Origin: Nocardioides alcanivorans
GTDB taxonomy: Bacteria > Actinomycetota > Actinomycetes > Propionibacteriales > Nocardioidaceae
Direction: 5' to 3'
Length of the DNA stretch: 64,000 nucleotides
Assembly: GCF_021555175.1 (NCBI RefSeq)
Contig: NZ_JAKGRW010000006.1
Span: 62,001 to 126,000, forward strand
The notes below the pieces were generated by a model. The model worked only from the letters and a program-made list of their open reading frames with translations, was not told the DNA's origin and did no database searches. Shown piece by piece: positions 30,883-42,773 of this stretch (within the stretch, counting starts at the first letter, position 1; each line of letters starts with the position of its first letter). The position numbers and the translations under genes are program-made.

Positions 30883-31613
30883 GTTGGTTGGCGGTCTGGT
30901 TGATCGGTGCGGCAGTTGCCGACCTCACCCACTCGGTGCGCCCGATGCGGGTGGTGCCGGGGGTGGTCGGCGCGATGTTTGCCATCGGCGCTGGCCTCGC
31001 GGCAGGGCTCACCGGGGGCGCCGATCTCGTGGCCGTGCTCGCGCTGGCCTGCTGCGTGGTGTTGTGGGACGCCCTGGTGCGACGTGGATTCGGCACGGGC
31101 CGGGTCGGGCCGCCGTTGCTGCTGTGGGGCGGCGTGCTCGTGGTGCTGCTGCTCCTGGCGGGCAAGGCATCGCGGGTTGGCGCGGCCGTCGAGACGTGGC
31201 ACGAGGGGTCGCCGTTGCCTTGGGTCTCCTCGGTGGACGCCGATCTGCTCCTGCTCGGCATCGGGGTGCTGCTCGCGCAACTCTCCACCGGCAACGTGCT
31301 GGTGCGGTTGGTGCTCACCGGCACCGGCACGGTCAACGTCGCCCAGGGCCACGATGCCGGGCGCACCTTGAAGGGCGGTCGCCTGCTGGGGCCGATGGAA
31401 CGCCTTCTGATCGTCGGGCTGGGGCTGGCGGGGCAACTCACCGCCGCGGGCTTGGTGATCGCGGCCAAGGGGCTGCTCCGCTGGCCCGAGATCCAGGCCT
31501 CGAGGGACAGTCGCGACGGTCCGGGCGTCGACGAGCTCACCGAATACTTCCTGCTCGGCTCGTTCGTGAGCTGGTTGTGGGCGCTCGGCGGCCTCGTGTT
31601 GCTGGCTGCCTGA
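30879..31613 (+). CDS. Membrane protein partner of the SatD-like gene
   Basis: The 244-residue protein has about six hydrophobic segments beginning at residue 3, with a conserved-looking loop GTGTVNVAQGHDAGRTLKGGRLLGPMERLL between segments four and five. It overlaps satD by four bases and must be translated with it. SatD is paired with a membrane protein in other bacteria too. No transport or enzyme motif is seen. Confidence 0.65.
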   Translation: MSWLAVWLIGAAVADLTHSVRPMRVVPGVVGAMFAIGAGLAAGLTGGADLVAVLALACCVVLWDALVRRGFGTGRVGPPLLLWGGVLVVLLLLAGKASRVGAAVETWHEGSPLPWVSSVDADLLLLGIGVLLAQLSTGNVLVRLVLTGTGTVNVAQGHDAGRTLKGGRLLGPMERLLIVGLGLAGQLTAAGLVIAAKGLLRWPEIQASRDSRDGPGVDELTEYFLLGSFVSWLWALGGLVLLAA

Positions 31614-31637
31614 CCCCAGGCGCGGCGATGGGACTGC

Positions 31638-33072
31638 TCAGGTGCCGCAGAAGGTCTGGAACGAGTCGGCAAACCCGGCCGGTGCTGGCGCGGAGAAACG
31701 GGCGTCAACCGGCGTCCACGGTGCCCGCACGGCCGCCAGGAGCTCTTCGAACCCCGTGAGGTCTCCGGCCTCGGCGTCACGCAGCGCACGGTCGGTCAGG
31801 TGGTTGCGCGGCACGTTGATCGGGTTGGTGCGCTCGATCGCTCCGGCGTCGGGGTCCTCGCCGCGCCACGAAGTGAGCCACGCGTCGATGCCGGGCAGGT
31901 CCAGCATGAGCTCGCGGACGGGTTCGACATCGCCGCGAGCAGCTGCGCCCAGGCGCCGGAACGTGGTGGTGAAGTCGGCACGTGCCTCCGCCATCCGTTC
32001 GAGGAGCTCGGTGCCGAGCGTGACGGCCCGTGTTGTCGGGTCGCCTGAGAGGCCGAGCTTGGCGGCGAGCACCGCCCCCAGCTCTGCGCATAGTCCTCGG
32101 GGAAGCCCTGCAACGCCTCGGTGGCGACCTTGATCGCGCTCTCCTCGTCCTCGGCGAGGAGGGGGAGGATCGCCTCGGCGAAGCGGGCCAGGTTCCACTG
32201 GGCGATGGCCGGCTGGTTGCCGAGGGCGTAGCGACCCTCGTGGTCGATGGAGGAGAAGACCGCGGTCGGGTGATAGCCGTCGATGAAGGCGCACGGGCCG
32301 TAGTCGATGGTCTCCCCGGAGATCGTCATGTTGTCGGTGTTCATCACGCCGTGCACGAAGCCGACCCCCATCCACCCGGCCACCAGATCGGCCTGGGCCC
32401 GGACCACCGCCCGGTAGAGGGCGACGTACCGCTGGGGGCCGGAGGCCTCGGGGTGGTGACGTTCGATGGCGAGGTCGGCCAGGCGTCGGAGCAGGTCGAG
32501 GTCATTGGTGGTGCGGGCGAGCTGGAAGCTGCCGACACGCAGGTGGCTGCTCGCGACGCGCGTGAGTACCGCGCCGGGCATGGGGGTCTCCCGCTGGACC
32601 GACCGGCCCGTCGCCACGACCGCCAGTGATCGGGTCGTGGGGATGCCGAGGGCGTGCATCGCCTCGCTGATGAGGAACTCGCGCAGCATCGGGCCGACGA
32701 CCGCGCGGCCGTCGCCACCGCGGGCGAGGGAGTCCGGCCGGATCCCTTGAGGTGCACGTCGACGAGGCGGTGATCAGGAGTCTCGAGCTCCCCGAGGAGC
32801 AGTGCCCGTCCGTCTCCCAGACGGGGTGAGAACCCACCGAACTGGTGACCGGCATAGACCTGCGCCACCGGCCCTGCGCCCTCGGGAGACTCATTGCCGA
32901 TCAGGAACCGGATCCCCTCCGGGGAACGCAACCAAGCAGCGTCGAGGCCGAGGTCGGCGGCGAGCGGCTCGTTGAGTGCCAGCAGCTGCGGTGCTGGGGC
33001 CTGCTCCGCCGACCACGCCACCGCCATCTCGGGCAGGGTGGTGGCGAATTCTTGGCGGAGCGTCGGGTGCAT
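31638..33072 (-). CDS. selO: SelO-family protein adenylyltransferase (two apparent frameshifts)
   Basis: SelO is a pseudokinase that transfers AMP to protein hydroxyls, linked to oxidative-stress responses. Visible motifs: [32 protein letters not shown], and the metal-binding [21 protein letters not shown]. Two one-base losses, near 32730 and at 32075-32079 (GGGGG on the coding strand), split it. Rejoined it has about 478 residues, the family length, and ends TFCGT, with cysteine where animal homologues carry selenocysteine. The break near 32730 is not in a long run (GRTP-F expected). It is divergent from furA-katG. Confidence 0.9.
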
Positions 33073-33179
33073 CTTCCCAGCCTACGAGGGCTCGGGTCAG
33101 TGCGAGCGTGAGCGCTGGTGCGTGAGCAGCGACACTCGGGCAGCGCCGGGTTCCCCGGCGTGGCACTGCGTGTCCTTTC

Positions 33180-33192
33180 TTGATTAATTCAA
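33180..33192 (+). promoter_or_regulatory. Probable FurA operator
   Basis: TTGATTAATTCAA is an imperfect palindrome and the only AT-rich patch in the selO-furA intergenic region, 22 bases before the furA ATG. It resembles the AT-rich FurA-binding site ahead of mycobacterial furA-katG. Confidence 0.55.
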
Positions 33193-33214
33193 AACAAGGT
33201 GGCAGGGTTGGAGC

Positions 33215-33637
33215 ATGTCCGAAGCAGTCCACGAGCAAATGCTCAGGACCGCCTCCCTGCGGGTGACCAAGCCCCGGCTGGCGGTGCTGTCAGCAGTGCA
33301 CGCCCACCCGCACGCCGACACCGAGTCGGTCATCAGCGCTGTGCGCGCCGATCTCCCCGAGGTGTCGCACCAGGCGGTCTACGACTCCCTCAACACGCTG
33401 ACCGGGGCGGGTCTCATCCGCCGCATCCAGCCCACGGGGTCGGTCTCCCGCTACGAGGCCCGGGTGGGGGACAACCACCACCACGTGGTCTGCCGCGGGT
33501 GTGGTCAGATCGCCGACGTCGACTGCGCAGTCGGCCACGCGCCGTGCCTGACCGCCTCCCACAACCACGGCTTCCAGATCGACGAGGCCGAGGTCATCTA
33601 CTGGGGCACCTGCCCGGAGTGCGCTCAGCAGAGCTGA
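33215..33637 (+). CDS. furA: Fur-family peroxide/metal regulator
   Basis: The 140-residue repressor has a winged helix with recognition helix [21 protein letters not shown], the metal site [20 protein letters not shown] and a C-terminal CPEC, both cysteine pairs of the structural zinc site. FurA proteins upstream of katG repress their own operon and derepress under peroxide. katG begins 66 bases after its stop. The ATG at 33215 is used, with GGAG close upstream. Confidence 0.93.
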   Translation: MSEAVHEQMLRTASLRVTKPRLAVLSAVHAHPHADTESVISAVRADLPEVSHQAVYDSLNTLTGAGLIRRIQPTGSVSRYEARVGDNHHHVVCRGCGQIADVDCAVGHAPCLTASHNHGFQIDEAEVIYWGTCPECAQQS

Positions 33638-35926
<2,289 letters not shown>

Positions 35927-35937
35927 CCCGCTCCGGC

Positions 35938-35971
35938 TCCCGACTCCGCTGAATGCCGGCCGGAGTCGGGA
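35938..35971 (+). terminator. Hairpin after katG (first)
   Basis: TCCCGACTCCG and CGGAGTCGGGA form a perfect 11-bp stem with a 12-nt loop, starting 11 bases after the katG stop. Confidence 0.75.
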
Positions 35972-35981
35972 CCGGGCGCCG

Positions 35982-36023
35982 AGACGTCCCCGGATCGCAC
36001 CTCGTGTGCGGTCGGGGACGTCT
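35982..36023. terminator. Hairpin between katG and the exonuclease gene (second)
   Basis: AGACGTCCCCG and CGGGGACGTCT pair over 11 bp, with an inner GCAC/GTGC stem in the loop. Being symmetrical, it could serve both the rightward katG transcript and the leftward exonuclease transcript. Confidence 0.6.
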
Positions 36024-36059
36024 GCATTTCCCACCGCAGCGCGCCCAAGTCGCTGGAAG

Positions 36060-37081
36060 TCACCTCTCGACGACGGAGGAGGCGGGCGCGGAGGTGAGTA
36101 CGCGAACGGCGAGGTCGGTGGTGGCTTGCACGTTGAGGTGGCCGACGACGCGGGAGACCCGGTCGACGTCGAGGGGCAGCAGACCCGGGGAACCGGGCAC
36201 ATCGGGCGTGAAACCGAGGTCGAGGTCATCGCGCCCAGCCATGAGACGGACGTTGAACTCGTAGCGTTCCCGGGCGCCCGGCGCGCTGAGTCGGGTGCGC
36301 AGCGCGTTGCCGATGCGACGGTTGCTCGTCTCCTCTGCCCACGAGTCGAGGGCAGCCACCAGGGCGCGGCCGTCGTTGTGCTCGATGTCGGCCCAGACCG
36401 CATCCATGGTGCCCATCACGTCGAGCAGGATCGGAGCGGTCTTCTCGCCGATGCCCGGCACTCCGGGAAGGTTGTCGCTGGAGTCGCCGCGCAGGGCGGC
36501 GAAGGCCAGATAGTTCTCTGCAGCAACGCCGTACATCGCATTCAGGCGGGACGGCGTGAGCAGGGGCGAGGCGTTGATGCCGCCGTTGATCAATCGCAGC
36601 ACGGAGGTGTGGTCGCTGATGTGCGCGAAGGCGTCACGGTCGGAGGTGATGATCACGCACTGCCAGTCGTGCTCGACTGCCCAGGTCGCGGCGGATGCGT
36701 TGACGTCGTCGGCCTCGAGTCCGGGTGGGGTGAGGGTTGCCAGACCCAGCGCATCGAGCAGGGAACCGGCGCGCTCGAGTTGGTCGACGAGGGTGTCGTC
36801 CTTGGCGCGCGCCCCGCCTTGTAGTCGGGATAGAGCCGCTCCCGGACGGAGTCTCGACGGTCGTCGATGCCGAAGATGACGGCATCGGGTGCGAAGGAGT
36901 CGATCGACTCCAGGATCTGGCGCAGCATGCCGTGCAGTGCCCACGCCGGCCGGTTGGTGCGATCACGCAGGTCGGTGTGCGCACGCGCGTGGTGGTTGCG
37001 GTGCAGCAATGAGGGCGCGTCGACGGCCAGCAGCAGTCTGCGGGGCTGGTCGGGAGCTACGGGGTTCATGGGTGGTTGCAT
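36060..37081 (-). CDS. Stand-alone 5'-3' exonuclease (one apparent frameshift)
   Basis: The protein resembles the 5'-nuclease domain of DNA polymerase I, acting on flaps and RNA primers. Motifs in order: LLAVDAPSLLHRNHHA, FGIDDRRDSVRERLYPDYKAGR, LEADDVNASAA, ITSDRDAFAHI and LRGDSSDNLPGVPGIGEKTA (helix-hairpin-helix). The frame loses one base at CCCC 36812-36815. One G on the coding strand restores YKAGARAKDDT and gives about 340 residues. No polymerase domain follows. The start is the ATG at 37081, with another ATG at 37069 possible. Confidence 0.9.
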
Positions 37082-37227
37082 GCTACGGAACGCCGCCGCG
37101 GCGGCGAGGTGCGCCGTACGAATGTGGTGACGGCCGAGGTCGCGACTGCAGGTGGATGGGAGCGGGAGGCCGCGGACCTCCCTGCTGTGCGCACAATCGG
37201 CCCCTTGAATGAGTGCGAGGAGGCACG

Positions 37228-38262
37228 GTGCGAGCAGCGGTGTTGCGTGGTGGACGGTTGGTGGTCGACGAGATCCCGGAGCCGCCGGAGCCGAAGCCCG
37301 ACCAGGTGGTGGTCGAGGTGCTCGCCAACGGGATCTGTGGCACCGACCTGCACGTGGTGGCCGATCTCGACGGCTGGTGGGACGCGACCGAGCGCGCCAA
37401 TGACCTGATGAAGCTCTTCGACCGTGAGCGTGACGTGGTGATCGGGCACGAGTTCGCCGGACGGGTGCTGAGGGTGGGTGCTGAGGTCGGCACCGTCGCG
37501 GTCGGGGATCTCGTCTACTGCATGCCGCTGGCGATCGCCCCGGACGGTGCGTTGCACTGCCTCGGCTTCAGCAACGACTACCCCGGTGGGTTCGCCGAGC
37601 GCGCCACGGTGGACGCGTCGATGGTGGTGCCGTTGCCCGATGGGTTGCGCGCCGAGCACGCCACGTTCCTAGATCCGATGGGTGTGGGGGAGTACGCCGT
37701 CAATCACCGTGCACGCATCCCCGCAGGAGAACCCGCCGTGGTGATCGGCACGGGACCGGTGGGGTTGGGCGTGGTCGCGGCGCTGCGTCGTGCGGGCGCG
37801 AGCACGATCGTGGCCGTGGAACCGACGCAACTTCGGCGTGAGGCCGCTGCCAAGGTGGGCGCCGACGTCACCGTCGACCCCGGCGAGCGGAGCTGGACCG
37901 AGGTGTGGGCAGAGCTGGGGTTCGTCGGCCCTGCCTATGTCTTCGACACGAGCGGCGCGCCTGGCATGGTGCCGCGGCTCGTGGAGGAGGTGCCGATGCG
38001 CTCGGTGATCACCTCCGTCGCGTCGGGCACCCGCGAGGAGCCGTTGAAGCCCTCGATCGCTGTGAAGAAGGACCTGACCATTCACTTCGCGATGGGCGGA
38101 TCGACGGAGATCTATGCCCGGATGGCCGAGGAGTTGGTGGCCGGCCGGCCGGACGTCTCGGATCTGGTGACCACGATCGGACTCGACGACGTTGCCGATG
38201 CCTTCGTCGCGCTGCGTACGCCCACCGAGCACGTGAAGGTCGCGGTGCTGCCCGGCGCCTGA
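37228..38262 (+). CDS. Zinc-binding alcohol dehydrogenase family protein
   Basis: The 344-residue medium-chain dehydrogenase has the catalytic zinc motif GICGTDLHVV, GHEFAGRVLRVG, and the Rossmann segment VVIGTGPVGLGVVAALRRAGA near residue 170. The four-cysteine structural zinc lobe usual in this family is not present after GHEFAG, where YCMPLAIAPDGALHCLG is found instead. The substrate is unknown. The start is GTG at 37228, behind GAGGAGG. It is divergent from the exonuclease and stands as a single gene. Confidence 0.88.
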   Translation: MRAAVLRGGRLVVDEIPEPPEPKPDQVVVEVLANGICGTDLHVVADLDGWWDATERANDLMKLFDRERDVVIGHEFAGRVLRVGAEVGTVAVGDLVYCMPLAIAPDGALHCLGFSNDYPGGFAERATVDASMVVPLPDGLRAEHATFLDPMGVGEYAVNHRARIPAGEPAVVIGTGPVGLGVVAALRRAGASTIVAVEPTQLRREAAAKVGADVTVDPGERSWTEVWAELGFVGPAYVFDTSGAPGMVPRLVEEVPMRSVITSVASGTREEPLKPSIAVKKDLTIHFAMGGSTEIYARMAEELVAGRPDVSDLVTTIGLDDVADAFVALRTPTEHVKVAVLPGA

Positions 38263-38380
38263 GACGGTCAGTCGGCCTGCACCGGTCGGCCCGGGCCGAT
38301 CGGGTCGAAGGTGGGTGATTGCGGGACAAGCGTCGCGGTGGTGGGACACAATCCGGACGTCATCGTCTCGAGAGGCCTCC

Positions 38381-39304
38381 ATGCGCATCAAGTTCCTTCC
38401 GCTCCTTCCGTTGCTCGCTGTTGCCCTCGTCGGCTGCGGTGATGACGACGACCCCAAGACGGAGAAGGGGGCGGAGAAGGTGGTGCGCGAGTTCCATGAG
38501 GAGATGAACGACGGCGACTACGACGACGCTTGCGATCTCATGACCGATGACTATCGCAAGCAGATCCCCCAGGAGTGGGACGAGGAGGGGCTCGGTGAAG
38601 ACACCGGCACGTGTGAGGCCGCCTTCCGCCAGGCGAACGCCTTGATCCGTGCCTTCGGCGAGCTGGACGACTCCGAGCCGATCTTCACGATCGCCTCACT
38701 GGAGGCAGAGCTGGACGGTGACAGGGCGTCGGTACGTGTTGACTACGAGGACGAGAACTCCGCAGGTCAGATCTTCCGGCTCGTCCACACGGATGGGGAC
38801 TGGCTGATCGAGGCGATGGACGACGTCAATGACGACGACAGCTCCGGGCCGGCGCCCAGAGCCGAAGCGCCTCCGGAGACCTCGAGCCCTGTTGCACCCA
38901 CGGCTCTCACGGACACCGTCGCCGTCGGCGACTGGACAGTCACGATCACGGACGTCGACCGTGACGCGGACAAGGCCGTGCACAAGGCCAACGAGTTCAA
39001 CGACGATCCGCGGGGTGTCTACGTACTGGTCACCTTCGAGGCGGTCTACAACGGTGCCGAGCGCACGGCTGACATCGGTGATCTGAGCTGGCGCCTCACC
39101 ACCAGCGACAACCAGGTGGTGGAGACGGCAAGTCAGGTCACGCCGGCCGACACCGAGGAGTGGACCCGCACGGTACGCACTGGCGGTACGGCGAGCGGAC
39201 AGGCGCTCTTCGACCTCGACCCCGCTCTCCTCGACGGTGGCCTGCTGTCGGTCGAGACCTATGACAGCGACTACGAGCTCCAGTTCGTCGACTTCCAGCT
39301 CTGA
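38381..39304 (+). CDS. Lipoprotein with a C-terminal DUF4352-like domain
   Basis: The 307-residue product has a lipoprotein signal MRIKFLPLLPLLAVALVGCGDDDD, with the lipidated cysteine at residue 19. Residues about 25-150 resemble small secreted NTF2-like domains (VVREFHEEMNDGDYDDACDLM). After a proline/serine linker, residues about 175-305 (VAVGDWTVTITDVDRDADK ... RGVYVLVTFEAVYNG) look like a DUF4352 immunoglobulin-like fold. It is surface anchored and its role is unknown. HNH unit 2 starts about 30 bp after the stop. Confidence 0.75.
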   Translation: MRIKFLPLLPLLAVALVGCGDDDDPKTEKGAEKVVREFHEEMNDGDYDDACDLMTDDYRKQIPQEWDEEGLGEDTGTCEAAFRQANALIRAFGELDDSEPIFTIASLEAELDGDRASVRVDYEDENSAGQIFRLVHTDGDWLIEAMDDVNDDDSSGPAPRAEAPPETSSPVAPTALTDTVAVGDWTVTITDVDRDADKAVHKANEFNDDPRGVYVLVTFEAVYNGAERTADIGDLSWRLTTSDNQVVETASQVTPADTEEWTRTVRTGGTASGQALFDLDPALLDGGLLSVETYDSDYELQFVDFQL

Positions 39305-39333
39305 CCTCAGCCCGAGACCGCCCTCCGGTCGCA

Positions 39334-39579
39334 GGTCGAGCTTGTCGAGACCCCCGCGCCGCCCACCCCCGTTGGTCGAGCCTGTCGAGACGGGACCGGA
39401 GGTCGAGCTTGTCGAGACCACCCCGCCGCCCACCCCGCTGGTCGAGCTTGTACTCCGTTGGTCGAGCTTGTCGAGACCACCCCGCCGCCCACCCCCGTTG
39501 GTCGAGCCTGTCGAGACCGCGTCCCGGCGCCCACCCCGCTGGTCGAGCCCGTACTCCGTTGGTCGAGCTTGTCGAGACC
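39334..39579 (+). repeat. Array D: upstream arm of unit 2
   Basis: Full repeats GGTCGAGC(T/C)TGTCGAGAC(C) start at 39334, 39374 (last base differs), 39401, 39460, 39500 and 39561. Truncated copies that run into GTACTCCG lie at 39440 and 39541. All have one polarity. Confidence 0.92.
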
Positions 39580-39666
39580 TCGTCCCAGCAGCGCCTGGCG
39601 GTGGTTGTCCACAGGTTGGGTTCGTGATCCCCGTGTTGTGTCGGAGCCAAATGTTGGACTGGTTCC
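39580..39666 (+). promoter_or_regulatory. Conserved 87-bp leader of the unit 2 HNH gene
   Basis: This leader is the same length as in unit 1. It shares GGTGGTTGTCCACAG and the start-proximal GGAGCCAAATGTTGGACTGG, but differs in the middle. Confidence 0.5.
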
Positions 39667-41229
39667 ATGATCGAAATCGACGCCCGCCACCAGCCCTACG
39701 AGGTCACCGACCTTGACGCTGGCAGCCTGCTCGGCTTCCTGGCAGAAGACCGGGTCGTCGAGTTGAAGATGGTCCGTAAGAAGCTGCGTTTGGCCTACCA
39801 GTGGGCGATCATGCACCCACCCACACCTGACAAGCCGAAAGCCGTGGTGGGTGACGAGACCCTGTTCCCCACCGACTGTGAAGACAGGATCTCCGGTGAC
39901 GGCACCCCCGATGTCGCGTTGTTTGCGGTGGAGGAGCTCGCCGCATCAGGTGGGATGTCGCGTGGTGCTGGGTTCGCGTTGGTCGCCGACGCTCTGGATC
40001 TGGTGCACCGGTTGCCGCAGTTGTGGGCGAAGGTCGAGGCCCTGGAGGTGCCGGGGTGGAACGCCCGTCGTGTCGCACTGCTCACGAGGAAACTGTCCTA
40101 TGAGGCGGCACGGTGGTTCGACGACCGCCTCGCTGCGACCGGCCTGTCGGGGTGGCCGACGATTGAGAAGTGGTTGGCGATGGCGATCGCCAAGTTCCAC
40201 CCCGACCTGGTCAAAGACCGCAGCGCTCCGAAGGGGAAGGCGGATTGGGGTGTGTGGCTGCACCACCCCCACGCCGGACACGAAGAAGGAGCCGGCGGTG
40301 TTGCTGGCGCCTCGGAGTTGCAGGCCGTCGGTGACTCGTTGGACCTCACCAGGTTCATGGATTTGTTGTCTGCCGAGGCCGAGACGATGCGGCGTCTGGG
40401 TGACACCGACGACGTGAACCAACGGCGTGCGAAGGCGATCGGGCGGCTCACTGACGACACTGACCAACCCACCCTCGACTACACCAACGCCGACAGCGCC
40501 ACCGGCGGCGACAGCAGTACCGACGTCACCGACGGAAGCGACAGCACCGGCATCGGTACCGGCGGCACCGGCACCTCGTCCACCGTTGCGGCGGTGGGTG
40601 GCGAGCCGGTGCTGGGCAACCCGGTGCTGGTTGAGCCGGGGATCGGGGTGAAGCCGGGTCGGTTGGTGACAACACCGGGGCCGTTCGGACGTCGGCGTGG
40701 GTTGCGGGTGATGGCCCACGTCAACCTCGCGGACCTGTTCGCATTAGGCCTCGACCCCCACGAGTTGGGCCTCGACGGCGACGGCATCGCCTCCACCGAC
40801 CGGTTGGGGCAGGTCCTCACCAGCCAGCTACGAGACTGGATCACCCGCCACGGTTCCCTTGCGACCGTCACCCCGGTCGTGGATGTGAACAGGACCGATG
40901 CAGTGGATCGACATGATCCACCCGAATGGATGGATACTTTGGTCCGGTTGCGTGACCCGCACTGTGTGTATCCCAACTGTGAACGCTCCAGCTGGGACGC
41001 CGACCTCGACCACATCGACCCCTACCAACCACCCGGTGAGGGTGGCCCGCCCGGGCAAACCCGCCCGGAGAACCTGGCGCCGTTGTGTCGGCGTCATCAC
41101 CTGATGAAAACCCACGGTAGGTGGCGTTACCGCCGGGCCAGGGACGGAACGTATATCTGGACCAGCCAGCACGGCAGGACCTGGCTGGTCACCCCACAAG
41201 GCACCCACGACACCACCGAGAGCCACTGA
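39667..41229 (+). CDS. DUF222 / HNH endonuclease, unit 2 (intact)
   Basis: The 520-residue protein has an N-terminal DUF222 domain (about 1-370) and a C-terminal HNH nuclease domain (about 430-495): CVYPNC and LCRRHH as likely zinc ligands, the catalytic DADLDHIDPY, and LAPLCRRHHLMKTHGRW. Between them lies a Ser/Thr/Gly/Asp-rich linker of variable length. DUF222-HNH proteins form the 13E12 repeat family of mycobacteria, with no established activity. No recombinase or partner gene is present. Its leader, CDS and hairpin form an independent transcription unit. Confidence 0.92.
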   Translation: MIEIDARHQPYEVTDLDAGSLLGFLAEDRVVELKMVRKKLRLAYQWAIMHPPTPDKPKAVVGDETLFPTDCEDRISGDGTPDVALFAVEELAASGGMSRGAGFALVADALDLVHRLPQLWAKVEALEVPGWNARRVALLTRKLSYEAARWFDDRLAATGLSGWPTIEKWLAMAIAKFHPDLVKDRSAPKGKADWGVWLHHPHAGHEEGAGGVAGASELQAVGDSLDLTRFMDLLSAEAETMRRLGDTDDVNQRRAKAIGRLTDDTDQPTLDYTNADSATGGDSSTDVTDGSDSTGIGTGGTGTSSTVAAVGGEPVLGNPVLVEPGIGVKPGRLVTTPGPFGRRRGLRVMAHVNLADLFALGLDPHELGLDGDGIASTDRLGQVLTSQLRDWITRHGSLATVTPVVDVNRTDAVDRHDPPEWMDTLVRLRDPHCVYPNCERSSWDADLDHIDPYQPPGEGGPPGQTRPENLAPLCRRHHLMKTHGRWRYRRARDGTYIWTSQHGRTWLVTPQGTHDTTESH

Positions 41230-41278
41230 GCACCACCCACCACAAGCAGCGCCTGCCGAACAATGCACCACCCGCCCA

Positions 41279-41306
41279 CCCCGGGAGAACACACACTCTC
41301 CCGGGG
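41279..41306 (+). terminator. GC hairpin downstream of the unit 2 HNH gene
   Basis: CCCCGGGAGA and TCTCCCGGGG form a 10-bp stem with an 8-nt loop, 49 bp after the stop, matching the hairpins of units 1 and 3. Confidence 0.72.
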
Positions 41307-41332
41307 CACAGGCACGCCACCAGCTTGGGAGA

Positions 41333-41434
41333 GGTCTCGACAAGCTCGACCACCGGGGCGAGGGTCTCGAGCAGCGGCGTACGGGCTCGACCAACGACGT
41401 ACGGGCTCGAGCGGCGGGGTGCAGGCTTGAGCAA
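41333..41434 (-). repeat. Array E: downstream arm of unit 2
   Basis: One full GGTCTCGACAAGCTCGACC lies at 41333-41351, followed by degenerate half-copies (GGTCTCGAGCAGCGG, GGGCTCGACCAACG, GGGCTCGAGCGG, AGGCTTGAGCAACG) to about 41434. This is the most decayed arm. Confidence 0.75.
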
Positions 41435-41466
41435 CGGGGCGGGGCTGGGTGGACGGGGTGGGCGGG

Positions 41467-41685
41467 TCAGGGGCTGTTGGTCGTCCCTCGGTGTCCCTCG
41501 GGTGGCAGTTGCGGCGAGTCGTGCACGTCCTCCGAAGTCGTGGCGTCGACTTCCGGCGGAGTCGGGTTGGCCTCGTGCTCGCTCGCGGTTCCGCGATCGG
41601 GGTCCTTCCCGTCCTTCCTGACCTCCTTGCGCTCGGAAGGTCCGGGGTTGTCATGCTCGGATGTGTTCTCGGGGCCAGGGCTCAT
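41467..41685 (-). CDS. Small hydrophilic protein downstream of the YihY gene
   Basis: The 72-residue product is charged and proline-rich (MSPGPENTSEHDNPGPSERK), with no hydrophobic segment or known domain. Its ATG overlaps the stop of the YihY-like gene (ATGA), which argues that it is real and co-translated. The function is unknown. Confidence 0.45.
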   Translation of the reverse strand: MSPGPENTSEHDNPGPSERKEVRKDGKDPDRGTASEHEANPTPPEVDATTSEDVHDSPQLPPEGHRGTTNSP

Positions 41686-42760
41686 TCGGACTCCTTTCCT
41701 CGGGTGCGTCGAAGTCGACGCCCCTTTGCGATGTCCTCCCGTTCCTTCGCCGCCGCCTTGTCGCTCTTGCGGGTGTCACGGGGCGGGAGCTGGATCGTTT
41801 CCTCGGCAGCGATCCCGGCCTGCAGTTGCCGTCCTCGTTCAAGTTCTGCGTCGAGCTCAGCGCCGAACAGGAGCGCAAGGTTCGTGATCCACAACCACAG
41901 CAGGAAGACGACCACCCCGGCGAGTGATCCATAGGTCTTGTTGTAGCTCGAGAAGTTGGCGACATAGAGGCCGAAGCCGGCTGAGGCGACGATCCACGTC
42001 ACGATTGCGACCACTGCTCCGACACTGATCCAGCGGAACTTCGGCTGCTGCACATTGGGTGTTGCGTAGTAGAGGAGCGCCACGATCAGCACCACCACCG
42101 CGAGTAGCACTGGCCACTTGGCGATGTTCCAGGCCGTGACCACGCCGGAGCCGACGCCGACCGCGTCACCGACGGCCTGAGCCGCCGGACCGGTGAGCAC
42201 GAGTCCGACTGCGACGACCGCCACGAGAACGATCGAGACCACGGTGATCAGGAGCATGGTCGGCCGCAACTTCCAGATCGGCCGCCCCTCATCGATCTCA
42301 TAGATGCGGTTCATGCCACGACTGAACGCTCCGACGTAGCCGGAAGCCGACCACAGGGCCGCAGCGAGGCCGATGACCAGTCCGAGACCTGCATTCGACG
42401 CTTGACTCAGCTCCGTCAAGGTGGGCTCGACGGTGTCCGCCGCGCCGCCCGCACCGGTGTCGCGCAGGATCTCCAGCAAGGTGTCGACCGTCTGGCGCTC
42501 CTGGCCGGCCAGCCCCACCAGGGACAGCAGTGCGATCGAGGCCGGGAACAGGGCGAGCACCGCGTAGTAGGTCAACGCTGCGGCAAGATCGGTGCACTCG
42601 TCGGACGAGAACTCACGCGCGGTCTTGCGCGCGACGTACAGCCATGACTGCTTGGTGAGGTCATCGGGGAGTCCGGTTTGGAGTCGTCGTCGGGATCCGG
42701 CTCGCCACCGCGATCGGCCGTGTCGTCTGCCAGCGGAGGATGTGCATGCTTGCCCGGCAT
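41682..42760 (-). CDS. YihY/BrkB family inner-membrane protein (one apparent frameshift)
   Basis: The protein has about six membrane segments and family motifs AALTYYAVLALFPASIALLSLVG, the NRIYEIDEGRPIWKLRP loop and GSLAGVVVFLLWLWITNLALLFGAELDAELER. The frame loses a base at GGGG 42666-42669 (CCCC on the coding strand). One more C restores PDSPDDLTKQSWLYVARKT and gives about 359 residues from the ATG at 42760. A charged cytoplasmic tail of about 45 residues follows. Members were once called ribonuclease BN, but that label is wrong for this family and its role is unsettled. It forms a string with the YtxH-like gene upstream. Confidence 0.88.
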
Positions 42761-42773
42761 CGGCGAACTCCTG

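Larger units (their letters stand above)
39334..41434 (+). mobile_element. DUF222-HNH repeat unit 2
   Basis: This unit has the same architecture as unit 1 but points right: arm D (39334-39579), 87-bp leader, an open DUF222-HNH gene, a GC hairpin 49 bp after the stop, and arm E (41333-41434). The upstream arm reads GGTCGAGCTTGTCGAGACC and the downstream arm reads the reverse complement, the same polarity rule relative to the gene as in unit 1. Confidence 0.6.

Noticed and set aside
39667..41229. Retron, intein or group I/II intron-encoded homing endonuclease
   Set aside because: The HNH gene is free-standing in an intergenic region, with no interrupted host gene, reverse transcriptase or splice motifs.
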